A stretch of 64,000 nucleotides of DNA from Paralichthys olivaceus (lineage: Eukaryota; Chordata; Actinopteri; Pleuronectiformes; Paralichthyidae), in assembly GCF_024713975.1 (NCBI RefSeq), contig NC_091111.1, positions 10,226,501-10,290,500 on the forward strand. Direction: 5' to 3'. Under the pieces are notes generated by a model, which saw nothing but the letters and a program-made list of their open reading frames with translations, did not search any database and was not told the origin of the DNA. Shown here piece after piece: positions 1 through 12,063 of this stretch; the stretch's first letter is position 1, and every line of letters starts with the position of its first letter. The position numbers and the translations under genes are program-made.

Positions 1-83
1 TAATAATAATTAATATATGTCATTGAATGTGATTTAGAGAAATAAAAGAAGCATGAAAAGCATTTAAAGGGTAAAACATCATA

Positions 84-118
<35 letters not shown>

Positions 119-340
119 TTCCACCCTGCTACTACCACCACCACCACACTACTACTACTACTACTTCTAATAATAATATTAATAATGTCTTTTCAATGTG
201 ATATAGAGAAATAAAAGAAGCATGACAAACATTTAAAGGGTAAATCATTATTATCATTATCATTGTTATTATTATTACTACCACCATCCTACCACCCCCA
301 CCCCCACTTCTACTATTCATTTAAATAATAAATTAATAAT
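1..340. repeat. AT-rich tandem duplication with TTA/CCA triplet tracts
   Basis: Two similar blocks lie head to tail. The stretch beginning GAGAAATAAAAGAAGCATG at 37 recurs at 206, an offset of 169 bp. Each block then runs into ATT triplets followed by a CCA/CTA-rich tract. A third, partial TAATAA block begins near 325. The short minus-strand reading frame here is a translation of the triplets and is not a gene. Confidence 0.75.
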
Positions 341-2217
341 AGTAATAAGAATAATAATTGACATTTGACTTGTCAGACAATACAAAATTAGCTTTTTAAA
401 AACAAGTTTATTTTTTTCTGGGAAAAGAGCGCTTTATATAAAAAAAATTCCTGTAAAAAGGAAGCAAAGGTAAATAGGGAGTCAAAATCATTTAACATGA
501 GCCAAATAAAAACTTGTGGGAATCATTTTAAAATATTTTGGTTTAGGGAAACAATACACCTAATTCCCTTTCTTCCAAATCATTGAATTCCAGTTGTCAG
601 ATTAAGTTATTCTGAAGATGACAGTAGTCCATAGCTGTAGACACTCATGGAATACACACAGAATTCATACATAAACATACATGCTGTACATCACATTACT
701 CTGTTTTGTGGCACACGTTTTTTTAACAAATTAACAAAAATGTATATAAAACACAAAATATCTAATATTGAGTACTGTACATACATTTCAAAAAAGCATT
801 GTTAAATCACAAATTATACAAATCTGTCATATACTGCATGAGATTAATCATTAATGTTGTAGTTGTACTATTCTAAAAGAACAAGTTGTGTTTGATGGCT
901 TCAAATATTATTAATGCTGTCGCTCTTAATGCTCTTGATTTTCTACCTCACATATTTTACAATTTAGAGATGAAATACTGCAAAACAAAACAAAACTGAG
1001 AGAAATGGGTAGTTGACTGGAGAGAAGTTGAGAGGAATATAAACTGTGGCTTCATCAGGAAGTCACACAGACAGTCAGAGGTGTAGGAAGAGTCATTCAG
1101 TGTGGTGGCAGTGATGGTTTACAACTTTGATGGGTTTGCTACCAGTTGCTATGGCTCACATCACTTTGCAACCAGCAAGTGTAACAATCCATCTCCTCTT
1201 CCTGTCATGTTAATAAACAGCGAGTGATCCTAAGCAGCACAGCAGCATAGTGAAATAACTCATGGCTTCACTGTTTATTCACTCAGCACTCAGCTGTGGT
1301 TTGTCCCAAAGACTTTGTTTCACTTTTCTAGGAGATGATACAGTACATTGTTGTTTTCTGGAGTCTTATGTTATTTGATATCAGGATAAAGCAGAGAAGG
1401 GATCTAAGGACTTCTATTTTACCAGCAGATACAGGTTTGATAGCCTCCAAACGGCACAGTCATTGTGCAGCTTTCTTTTTGATTTCTTAAGACAGAAGCT
1501 TTTACCAACTGCTTATCAACCTCATAAAGAGTTTGAAAGTGACCTGCATGACATAGCAGCAAGAGGTCTCTAAGTTACAACATGCTACTGAGGTAAAGAA
1601 GCACCGTGTTTTTGGAGATCCCTGTCTTTGGCCCCCCTTCGGACCTGGTACTAACATCTATCCTGAGAGATCCGGTCACATGTGGAGTCCTGAATGTGTC
1701 TCCTAATCACGTCCATCATTTGTGTTCGCGAAGAAAAAAATGATGCTGCTGGCCACAAACAAGTCAAATGTGAGCATTGCAATGCGTCACAGACATTCAG
1801 ATCTCAGGACGAATTGAGGATGTTTCACGTCTATATTTCAGGCTTGTGATCGGATCACTCAAGATGGAAGTTAATACCGGGTCTGCAGTGTCCATGATGG
1901 TTCACATTCACACAGAGTCATATTTAAATTAAACAAAAGCTGCCATCTGCGTGGAGCTGAACTATTTATAATGTAAAACCAGATACCCAGTAAACAAAGG
2001 TAAAAAAAAAAAACACTTAGCATCAGCTGTAAATAGTCTTATTATTTACAGTCAAAGTGTCCAATTTGTCAACATTATGTGATGCAGATGCAGTAAAAGC
2101 CGTCAAGTATGCAATCTCAGTCCGAAGGCGCTCATGAGCTATTGCTGATGGTTGAGAAAGTCTGAGAGATTCAGTTTTAATGAGTGCTGCTAAGGTGTTT
2201 GGCCCTTTTGCAGAAAG
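341..2217 (-). other. scml4: Probable 3' UTR and downstream flank of scml4
   Basis: This is non-coding, mostly unique AT-rich sequence directly after the scml4 stop codon on the minus strand. Candidate polyadenylation signals (AATAAA on the minus strand) lie at 407-412 and near 1275, so the 3' UTR could be about 0.9 or 1.8 kb. No coding region or clear mobile element was seen. The true transcript end cannot be fixed from sequence alone. Confidence 0.45.
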
Positions 2218-4224
2218 TCACAACCGATTCTGTTTGAGCCTGTCGATGTGGTAGCAGAGTTTGACCGCAGGGCCCAGCTTCAGTCCCAGGTACTTCATCA
2301 TCATCTCGCTTTTCAGCAAGAGCAGAGCGTCTCCATCTATCTCCTGAAACACATGCAGAGAGACTTCACTGAGAATCTACAGTATAACACACATTTTACC
2401 TGCGGGTTGCGTAGTTAACTTTACACGTGCAAAAGTAAAATCGTACAAATATTACATGCTGGGGTGGACAGATCTGTTTTCCATCAGTCGATGGCCATGG
2501 GCTACAATATAAAGTCACTTGGACTCACATGTTTCCTGAAGGCATCGGCGTGAGGTCCCAGGGCTTGGGGGTCTGCGTCTTTGATAAACCAAACCACCTC
2601 CTCCACACCCCAGCTCGATGGGTCTTTACCAGCAGGACGCTTGCACTCTCCAGAGTCCGGCATTGAGCTGCAACCTATGTATCACAGAGAGAGGATTTCA
2701 TTACCAAATGCTGAACATCATGGGAATCCAAATGACTTTATTTGGTTTCTTACAAAGACTCTGATGAGAATATAGATACAACTCTCATGTCTGTGTATGA
2801 AATTCTCACAAATTTGTCATTGCTGTGCGACCTGCGGAGACTTTTGTCACTTTTACAGATTTCTTGCAACTTCTTTCATAATTATCTTTAGCCAATTCTC
2901 TGTGGAAGCAATACTAAGGAATATGCATTGTTTATGATCAATGAAGATGGTCAAGAGTGTAGCAATCTTTTTAAAGGTTTCCCTCGAGCCTCACCATTTC
3001 TGTTAGCGTCCTGGAAGCTTCCTGGGCTCGACGCCTGTCTGCACACAGCCATCGGAGTAGAGCAACTACTGCCACGGTAACCATAAGAGTGCTTTGTTTG
3101 GTACTGTGACGTCATGACATTGAAGGCCGAGTCACTGGGATCGATAGCGTAGCGCTTGGAGTCCACTGGTGGGTCACACAAGAAGTCATCAGGCATTGGT
3201 GTCTCCGCTGGAGAAACAACAGGAAGTGAAAGGCCATGAGGAAAATATTGTCTTTTTAGTATGGTGATAGGGTAGATAGAGGTTTTGTGCATGGTGGTAC
3301 ATGCATTGATGTCCATTTAGCAATAAAATAACAACTTTGTACAACAGATGACCATAAAGAATGTTGAAGCCAAATTATAGGCTGGATAAAAAGATGGACG
3401 GCATGACGGCTCTTTCTATCATTTCTGGTAGACTTTGGTTCCAAATGTAATATCTGGGATATTTTGGCTTCATCTCTGGATAGCGGGAGGAAGACATGTC
3501 ATCCATCTTTAAAAACACAGTATATATAGTCTAAGGTTTAAACACAAACAATTTACCTTTCCGTCCGACCAATAAAACATCTGCAGACTTACATGCTGCA
3601 ATAGAGAGGAGTTACATTTTCCATATCCTTCAAATACTGAGTAATGATAATAGCTATTAATAATAAAAAACAAAATCTTGAAGCTCCTCAGTCTGTTACT
3701 GTGTGGATGTGAAACAAATAAAAGGTTGTCAGGAATTATAATGAATCCCCTTTCTTTGTTCAAATTCAGTTTTTAAGCTAAGTAAAGCAGAGCAGCTAAA
3801 GATTTTTAAACTGGGAAATACTCCAATTAGTTGAAATTGAATCACCTCAACATTTTGCCACACAAAAGTCTAATGTATTGTATTATCCTCTAAAAGGTCG
3901 GTTGGTGAAAAGATCTGCATGTGATGTGATTGTGGAGGGTTATTTACAGACCTGCCTTTAAATCTTACAGTCAACCTTCATATTTCAATATGAATACCAT
4001 CATTTTATTGCATTTTTAGATCCTAACCTTTCAATTATTCTTAAATATGAAAGAAGAAAATATCAGAATTTATAAAAGATTATACTCAACATAGACAGTA
4101 TCCCAAATAGTATGTTTAAAATGCAGGGACTGTTTTTGAAAGGCTTCTCCAATTCTACCAGAGAAGCGACATGCACACTGTATCTGTCTGGGTGGCACCA
4201 CAGGGAGTAAACTGGTTTTGATGT

Positions 4225-4289
<65 letters not shown>

Positions 4290-5004
4290 TTTGCTTTTGT
4301 ATGTCTACAGTGTGACATCAAACACTTTTCACGATTTGGAACAAAGAGCAAACTGCTGGTCCTTATGAGATTCCCGTTACCACCTCAAATACACTGAAGG
4401 CAGTCTCTACATATTTGCAATTTCTGAACAGGACAGACCTTGGGGGGGGGGGGGGCAGAAGTGAAAGGTGAAAGATTTCAAAAAAAATTCTCCAGAGGCA
4501 AAGCAGAAGAGGAAAGCTAAGCAGTGAGACAGAAGAGAATTTGAAATATGATGTGTTTGGTTTTTGTTTGAAGGCATGCATATCTCATTTGAAAGCATGT
4601 AAACACAGAAGAACCCACAAACACTCGTGCTGGTTTTGATTCAACATGCAGACATGAAGAAGAGTCAGTGTTTTACACCTAAAGAATATCCCCTCACAGA
4701 GAACGAGGGACTGATGTTTTAAGGGAACAAAGAGGAGAGAAGATACACTGACTGAGCTGAATAAAAGTCAGCGAGGATGAAAAAGAGAAGATATAAACAT
4801 GAGAGAGAGGAAGGGAGAGCACATCTCATACCAGAGTCACACTAACAAGTCAAGCTGAGTGTAAAATATGTGCAGAAATGTTAAGACCACCTTCCTCAGA
4901 CTGAACAGCCCCAAGTCTGAAGCTTAAAAAATGAGACCTCGTAACTTTTCAGATATCAAATCACTCAGTCAATCAATCACACAATTAATTACCTTGTAAA
5001 AGTC

Positions 5005-5049
<45 letters not shown>

Positions 5050-5890
5050 GTAGTGTTACCTGTTAGGACCTGTGGTGTGGTAGAGTGGGGGACGATGGCA
5101 GCGTCCTGAGGGACTGAACCCATTTCAGGTTCTGGTGTGCTGTTTGGAGAAGAGTTGGCCAGGGACATCACCATCCTAGGCTTCAGCTACACACACAAAC
5201 ACACACACACACACACACATCAATCAGTAGTGTCCCCTTATAGCTGTCTTTTCTTATGGCACATAAGAAAACAATATTTTGTATTGAAGAAAATTCTTGG
5301 ATCTTTGGCTAAAGCATTCCACGTTGGCAAATGTAGCTGGGACTTAAATATATCCTTTGGTACAATGGAGGAAATATTAGGGTTTAAAAGTGTGATTCAT
5401 AAGATTACAGTGTAGCCACTGCCACTTTGTTACAGCTGCTGGCAGAGGAAATCTAATGGGCTGATTGAAAAAGATTTCATAAGTGTCATTTATTTACACA
5501 CCCACATTTGAATACATTGGGCCCGGGTTGAAAAAACTGTAATTAATAAATAAAAATGGAGGGTTTCATACTAATTCCACTATTAACAGGACCACCATAT
5601 CAATAAAATCAATGTGACCTCCACTCAACTTAATGCTCTGAATTCTTTGTTGAAACACACAGAAGCTTGAAGCTTGGTTTAGTTGAATTTACCTTGAAGC
5701 CAGGTTTCCTGCCTCTCTTCTTTGGGACTTTGAGTGGCGACAGAGGCTCGACATAGTGACTCTGGAACTCCAGTTTACGGATGGGAGGCCGCCCTCTCTT
5801 TCTGCCGGGCACCTTCCCCGGCGGCCCCACTGTAAACTGTGGGCCGGGGGCTGGAGTCTGCATTTCGGAGCCGACAGACAGGGCACTCAT
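2218..5890 (-). CDS. scml4: scml4, Scm-like Polycomb group SAM protein, lacking the SLED domain
   Basis: Coding exons on the minus strand, in transcript order: 5693-5890, 5060-5186, 2995-3207, 2529-2674 and 2218-2343. Together they are 810 nt, 269 residues plus a TGA stop, with all phases compatible. Residues 29-36 (GRKRGRPP) and 57-66 ([10 protein letters not shown]) are AT-hook-like basic motifs typical of SCML4. A segment with STPEPE and VPQDAA follows and matches human SCML4. The C-terminus (about 198-267) is a SAM domain with [19 protein letters not shown] and [17 protein letters not shown]. Family knowledge: a Polycomb-type transcriptional repressor that oligomerises through SAM. The human protein is about 414 residues; the roughly 110-residue SLED domain expected between the second and third exons is absent. 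The start is the first Met of the first exon, five bases inside its acceptor (5895), so an upstream 5' exon is likely. The acceptor at 2674, not the AG seven bases further in, keeps the SAM frame. Confidence 0.88.
3381..3535 (-). mobile_element. Short deleted copy of a hAT-like non-autonomous element
   Basis: The left end contains AAAGATGGACGGCATGACGG. The right end contains CATGTCATCCATCTTT, so the two ends are inverted relative to each other. Internal text (ATCTGGGATATTTTGGCTTCAT, shared in part) recurs in the longer copies at 34.1, 36.8, 37.8 and 46.2 kb. It lies in the scml4 intron from which SLED exons are missing. Confidence 0.55.
4231..4288. repeat. (GT)n microsatellite, about 29 units
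   Basis: Uninterrupted GT dinucleotides inside the second scml4 coding intron. The Thr/His repeat reading frame on the other strand is an artefact of the array. Confidence 0.97.
5009..5219. repeat. GT and AC microsatellites flanking an scml4 exon
   Basis: A (GT)n array runs from 5009 to 5044 and an (AC)n array from 5200 to 5219. They sit on either side of the scml4 exon at 5060-5186. The AC array is immediately upstream of that exon's acceptor on the transcribed strand, so it forms a GT-rich tract where a polypyrimidine tract would normally be. Confidence 0.9.
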
Positions 5891-6198
5891 CAGACCTGAC
5901 AGAGGCAGAGAGATTATTAAACTGAGAGTAACAGGAAGTGGCGGCTTCAAACTGCACGCACCACTGCCTCTGTGTTAAAGTGGAGCGGAAGCTGAGATGT
6001 ACATGTCAGACTATAACCCTCAAAAAACACACACACACACATGCAAACACAAACACTCCCCCACAGAAAATATAGGAAATAGAAACAAAGCAACATAAAG
6101 CTTTGTACTCTGCCACACCCCTCCCCCCTCTGCAGCTGCAAAGATTGCAATAAATATCATTACTGCACAGAGAGAGACAGACAAAGACACACACACAT

Positions 6199-6248
<50 letters not shown>

Positions 6249-7088
6249 TACATTGCCAGTGTTAGGAGCCAGCATGTGAGTTTCCAGCTGAGCAGCACCG
6301 CAGAAGTTCAGCAGAGGATGTTTTACTAATTATCTGTCTCATACCCATTATTCTTTTGTCTCTGTTTGGCTAATTAACACACACATGGTTTTGCTTCATT
6401 GCAGAGCAGTGAATAATAAAATCATCTTCCTGCTTTGAAAAACACTTTGCAGAATGCAGAGAAACAGGAACAGAGACAAACAGAGCATGTGAACATGCGT
6501 TATCCCCACCATCCTCTCACTCACATCAGATCACATAGAGAAAACCTCAAGATGAACACACACACACACACACACATGAATCAACGTGAGTGTTGCATTG
6601 CCTACCATGCACACGGCCGTCTGGTAATCACTGCCTGTGTGATGCTTCACCCAGCAGCAGCTTTCTGGATATTCCCCTGATGGATCTCCAACCCGTCTGC
6701 CTCTACACTGTTCTCTACTGCTGCTGCTGCTGCACACTTTCAAGACACCGGCAACTCTGCGCACCTCTCTCACACACACACACTCTGCCTCTCCTTCTCT
6801 TTCCCTCTGTCTGTTCCTCAATCTCCGACCACCTTCCTCTAAAACATCCCCCTCCTCCCTCCTTCTACCCTAACCCCCTTTTTCCTCTGTGTCCCCTTTC
6901 GGTTGTCATAGCAACACGCTTCTAACATCCCGCGGTAGCCGGCAGACGTGCTGAGCTCAAAGCAACGTATATGTGCATGTGTGTGTGTTTCTGTTTTTTT
7001 GGGGACAGATTTTAAGGTTGGGGGTAGAGTTATGATTATTATGAAGGTGTTTCTTCAGGGAATGAATGTAAAATCCCCTAATGTGACC

Positions 7089-7091
<3 letters not shown>

Positions 7092-7143
<52 letters not shown>
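7092..7143. repeat. (GT)n microsatellite
   Basis: About 26 uninterrupted GT units in the inferred scml4 5' intron. Confidence 0.97.
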
Positions 7144-7145
<2 letters not shown>

Positions 7146-8106
7146 ATCGTAATGTAATTACAGCAGGTTCTTCCTTGTCTGTTTTCGAACGGCTCAGAAC
7201 AAGTGACAGGGGATTCAAGCTGTGCAGAGTTTTGCACTACAACCGTTCAGGGATTAAGAACTGTGAAGGGAAATAATTTCTGAGTAAAATTTCTGCACGA
7301 GAAGCCTCTTCTCTTGATGAGCTCCATCAACAATATTTATATATTGCACCAAAATCTGAATAAATGAAATATTTTAAGTACTCGTAAATGTTTGGAATTT
7401 TCCTCTGCACGTAAAGAGATGAATTATTTTGTCAAAGGCTTCAAGCAGAATCTCGTCAGGATTATATGACTGTTGTTGTTATGTGAGAAAAGATATTTCC
7501 CTTTTTTTATAGACTTCTTCTGTCTTTGTGTCACCTCATGTATGTGGCTTTTGTTTTATGTCTTATAAAAAACCTGTGGAAAGAATAAAAGGTTGTGTGG
7601 GATTGGTTTCCCTACTGAGCTGCAGGTATTGAACAAAAAAACGTAGCCTTGCATGTTCTTATTTGCTCTTATAGGCTCCAAGCATGGGGGACAACTCAGG
7701 CTTTTACCCGCTCGCCGCCACATATCGATTAGCTACGCTCAGGTTGCTATGCCGATTCCCATTTGAAGCTGAGTTTGTGGGGTTTTAACGCTCAATCAAA
7801 ATCCGGTTAACCTTTCAAATGGGGGGGGATCAAACGCCTGCGCGGCCTCGCTGTGCACAAACAGCCGCTGCCAGCAAGTAAAGAGATTTGTAAAGGAGTC
7901 GGACGTGAAGGGGTGACTCACAAGATGTTTCAACACAGAACGTGACAGGCCAGACTAAATTTATTGTTTCATTGCTAGGAGCCCAGACATTATGATGAAA
8001 TAAAGGGACAATAAAAATCAGAGGTTGGGACAACAAGGCTATGATACAGAGTGTTGGCAAACAGTCACACACTTAATCTACAGGGACTGTCGAGAGTGTG
8101 TGTGTT

Positions 8107-8126
8107 GGGGGGGGGGGGGGGGGGGG
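8107..8126. repeat. Homopolymer run of 20 G
   Basis: Uninterrupted G tract following TGTGTT. Its exact length is prone to sequencing error. Confidence 0.9.
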
Positions 8127-9423
8127 CAATAAATCATAAAGTAATTACACAGTGAGATTAGTCCTGATGTCCCTCCTCAGTCAGTCCTGTCCCATTACAG
8201 TGCATCACATTACAGAAGGAGACAGAACAGATAATCATCTTTTACTTAGAAGGAATTGGACGTGGGGGATGGGGGGGTGATTAACACCCACATTTTTTTT
8301 TCCTCAATATTTTTTTTGGGGCAGATGAAGGAAAAGCGGCACCAAGACGTTTTGAGATCGCAGCTTCATTTGTTTAAGGCCAGTTGAGCGATTATCAGAT
8401 CAGTGAACCCAGTTTGATTTGATAGTGTCCCCAACTGTCTCCGTCTGTCTCCGTCTGCTGAATGTAGGAGGAAGACACTTGGTGTTGTGGCGGCCGCAGT
8501 AACAATGATCAGCCGTGATTAGCATAACTTAATCACTAGTTGCAGGGCATGAATTTTGTATCTGTTTTCACTTGTGCTCGGGCGAAATTGCAATGAAGTG
8601 TTATGCTAATGCGTCTCTGAAGTGCACACCCACACACACACATACACACTCACACCAAGATACAGGCATGACACCTCTACATTCAAACAAGAAACTATAC
8701 ATCCTTTCTTTGTGTGTGTGTGCGTGTGTTTGTGTGTGTGTTCTCTAATCAATGTAACAAACCCCCCACCCGAATTTATTTACAGCTCAGGCAGGGCGTC
8801 GCCATGGTAACAGACAGTAGAATCGGATTCTGCACCAAAGTCATGTGATAAGGTGGGAATAAATAAACACATAAACAGCTATGTGTGTATTAAAGAGGCG
8901 CAATCACACACACACACACACACACAATGTCCCCCCCTTACAGTGGCTGAGACCATTAATAACACAACACACTCCACAGGAAAGGGAATGTGAGGAGTGT
9001 TGCTCTTTTCTTCAGCTTCGTCTCAGGAATACAAAAAGGAAAATTTGATAAAACCCATCCAAGAATCCTTAAATGACCTTGTCTTCAGACATACACTCAC
9101 ACATTTTCCAGTTGAAATAGACGACATTAAAATTAATCTTCCTATTTTTCTTGGTGTTATAATGATGTTCAACATAGGCAGTATATTTACTCTGTACTGT
9201 GCTGTAATTTAGAATTTTTAAGGTAAATGTATTTTACGTGAGTACTTGTATTGTAGTTACTTTACAGATTTTGGATTTTACTCATACAAACGTAAAATGT
9301 ATGACTCTGGATAAAACTACTGTTTAATTTAGTACACTATAATATGATGGCCATAATAATTCTATATATTATAATTATAATTTTATTTTAATTCTTATTT
9401 GTATGATAATTATGGTTGTTGTT

Positions 9424-9460
<37 letters not shown>

Positions 9461-9541
9461 TAATTGTATAAAAAATACTAAAAATAGATTTCACCAAATC
9501 ACTTCAAAATAAAGTGCTGAGATATTTGCTGAAATATTTAC

Positions 9542-9746
9542 TCTGTTCAGGGGCCCAGCTCCTCGCTCTCTGCACAGCTGGCCCTGGCTCCGCCTCCACG
9601 TTGACCAGGTGCCAGCAGCCTCGTCCCTGCTGGTCCCGGTGATCCAGACGCAGGCGCAGCCGCACGCTCTCGCCAAGGACGCTGGGAAACCAGGAAACAG
9701 GTGGCGAGGGAGGGGCCAGATCCAGTTGGGAGTCAGGTTTGAAATT
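9542..9746 (-). other. Coding-like island of unknown identity (possible exon or gene relic)
   Basis: A GC-rich 205 bp block sits in AT-rich surroundings. On the minus strand it is open throughout, with an AG acceptor just before 9746 (GGCAG) and a GT donor just after 9542 (CAGA then GTAAAT). The translation contains PPVSWFPSVLGESVRLRLRL, then DHRDQQGRGCWHLVNVEAEP. The pattern of hydrophobic-charged alternation, DHRD, G and WHL-V-V-E faintly recalls PLAT/LH2 domains, but I do not recognise the protein. It could be an alternative scml4 exon, an exon of another gene nested in the intron, or a decayed duplicate. The frame also extends upstream to an ATG at 9767. Confidence 0.35.
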
Positions 9747-11987
9747 CTGCCGTCCTCCCAGTCTCATACCCTATCAGCCCACCAGGACAGAGCAAAATAT
9801 ACACCACACTGGAAGAAATGAGAGGAAACACTCAACAACCATAAACTGTAAAGTGTCTGGCCAGTTGCAGAAAAGGTCATAAATCCCACCTCCTCCTTAT
9901 TAGTGGACGAGACACGGAAACAAAATAAAAAGTCAAAATAAAACTCAAATAACTTTTTCTCACAGATGTGTTTTTGTCACTTTAATAAATTGTAGTACAC
10001 GTTGATGTATGTCCAACTCTTAATTCTTCAGGGTAGTTTGGTTGTATTGGTTTATTTGCTTGCTGCCGTGATGAAAGAAAGAAAGAAAGAACAGGGAGGG
10101 TATAGAGGGAATATTTAATGACAAAAATAAATTGGCGGTTGTCTAATTACAGCAGCGCGTGCGTGTTTAGAGGTCAGAGAACTAAACTGAGAGCTAATGT
10201 GAGAATATGGCTTCACTAATGATAAAAGTGTTGGGGACAATGTGTCTATTGTGCTGTAAAGTGAATGCAAATTGGCCTCTAGGGCTCTGGACTCACTGAT
10301 TAAGTTTAACTAACTACGCTCGCAGTCTCCTCTGAATCGGATGGAACAAAGGAGGGTGATGATGAGAGAAGAAGGCTGTGAGGCTTGTTGTAGCTGATGG
10401 AAATGTTCACAATATCACCCTGTCACACTGTTGAACAAGCCCCTCTTATCTTCTTTTGGGCGACAGTTCATCCTGCTGGAACTAATGTCAAGAAGAAGAT
10501 TTCTTTGCTCCAGATCTTTATGGATTGTTAGCAAATGTTGTTTGACAAGACAGAAGGAATCTTATCATAAAACATAATTGCTCCTCTGACAAAATCAATT
10601 GATTTAAAATGCAACCTGATAATATGTGAAGCAACTTGATTTCCTGAATAAACACACTCCCATTAAGTCTTCTTCGTTCAGTGCAGCAGTGAGGAGAGGA
10701 CAGAGAGACAGTTTCAGATTAATGTATATGAGACGATATTGGTGTTTGTTTGTTTGTAATTACACAAAAACAGCTCGACGGATTTCTTGGTTAAAAGGAT
10801 TTGATGTATGACAGGAAGGAACTGATTAAAATGTACGTGTCGTTCCAGAATATTTTTTCTATGTCTTTAACATAACATTAATGAAATAGAGCAAATGTAT
10901 TAACATTTTCCCTGGGAATAATTAGTGGATCTGGATAAAACAAATCATGCATATTCAAAGAACTTGATTATAATGGTACTGTTGGGCCTTGGTTGAGGTA
11001 GTAATGTAATGTAGTAGGTAGTAATTGTTATAGTAATGTCAGTGTAAATCAATAAAAACAAGAACACAGCCATTTGGTCACTGCAGCCATTATAGTGACT
11101 TTTTGAGCTGGACTGAATGCAAACATCAGTATACGTGTACACAGTATGACCATGTTACCATTGTATGCATAATGTCAACATGTTCACCTTCATAGTTTAT
11201 TGCATTGTTGTGCTTTTATAAGAAAAAACAACATGAACTACAGAAAAGCCAGATGAGTGCCATTAGTTTACCAAGTGTTGAAATTTGATCAGAAATCAAA
11301 GTCAGGTTTGTCCTCTGAGAACCATGCAACAAATATCGAGGTAATTAATCCAACAGTCTATTCAAAGTTGCTGAGAGGTTTCACTAAAAACCTGATGGTG
11401 GCGCTATAGGAAAAGTCATCCACTCTATTCCTAATCGCTTTGTGCAAACGTTCATGGACAGTTGTTGTTGGAATGTTAACATTCCCACTAGGGTGAGTTA
11501 GAATGACTCAAAAAGCACAAGCAGACAAAAAGCCACAGTCTCTAACTTTGAACTGATCCCCTTTAATCCTGGGAAGGAAAGAATGAGGAGATTGAGACAC
11601 AGATGAGATGAGCTATGGAATAAAGAAAAATGCCCAATGAGAGAAAGTAAGAGACGAGGAGAGGAGAGGTTTACAAATGGTTAAAGAAAACACAAGAGAA
11701 TGGCGAGAGAAAATGACAATGGAGGAAAATTCAAATTATTTTCTGTTTGAACGAGATGCAGTGCTTTTTTATTTATTAGTATTGTGTGTGTGTGTGTGCA
11801 GGTAAATATAATCAAAGGAAAGATATAAGAACAGAACAGAAGGAAATGGGTCAATACAGAAGAAGGAGTGAAGAGAAAATAAAACGCTTTCATCTGCGGA
11901 CTGTCTGAAAATCGTCTGCCCTCAACCCCAATATTTCATATTTACCAAAAATCAAAAACATCAAACGGTAAAAAACATGAAACAGAC

Positions 11988-11991
<4 letters not shown>

Positions 11992-12061
<70 letters not shown>
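11992..12061. repeat. Compound (CT)n-(CA)n microsatellite
   Basis: About 18 CT units switch directly to about 17 CA units at position 12028. Confidence 0.97.

Positions 12062-12063
<2 letters not shown>

Noticed and set aside
2529-2667. Alternative acceptor for the scml4 SAM exon at 2667
   Set aside because: It would put the SAM domain out of frame with the preceding exon; the acceptor at 2674 restores frame and adds the GCSS segment similar to human.
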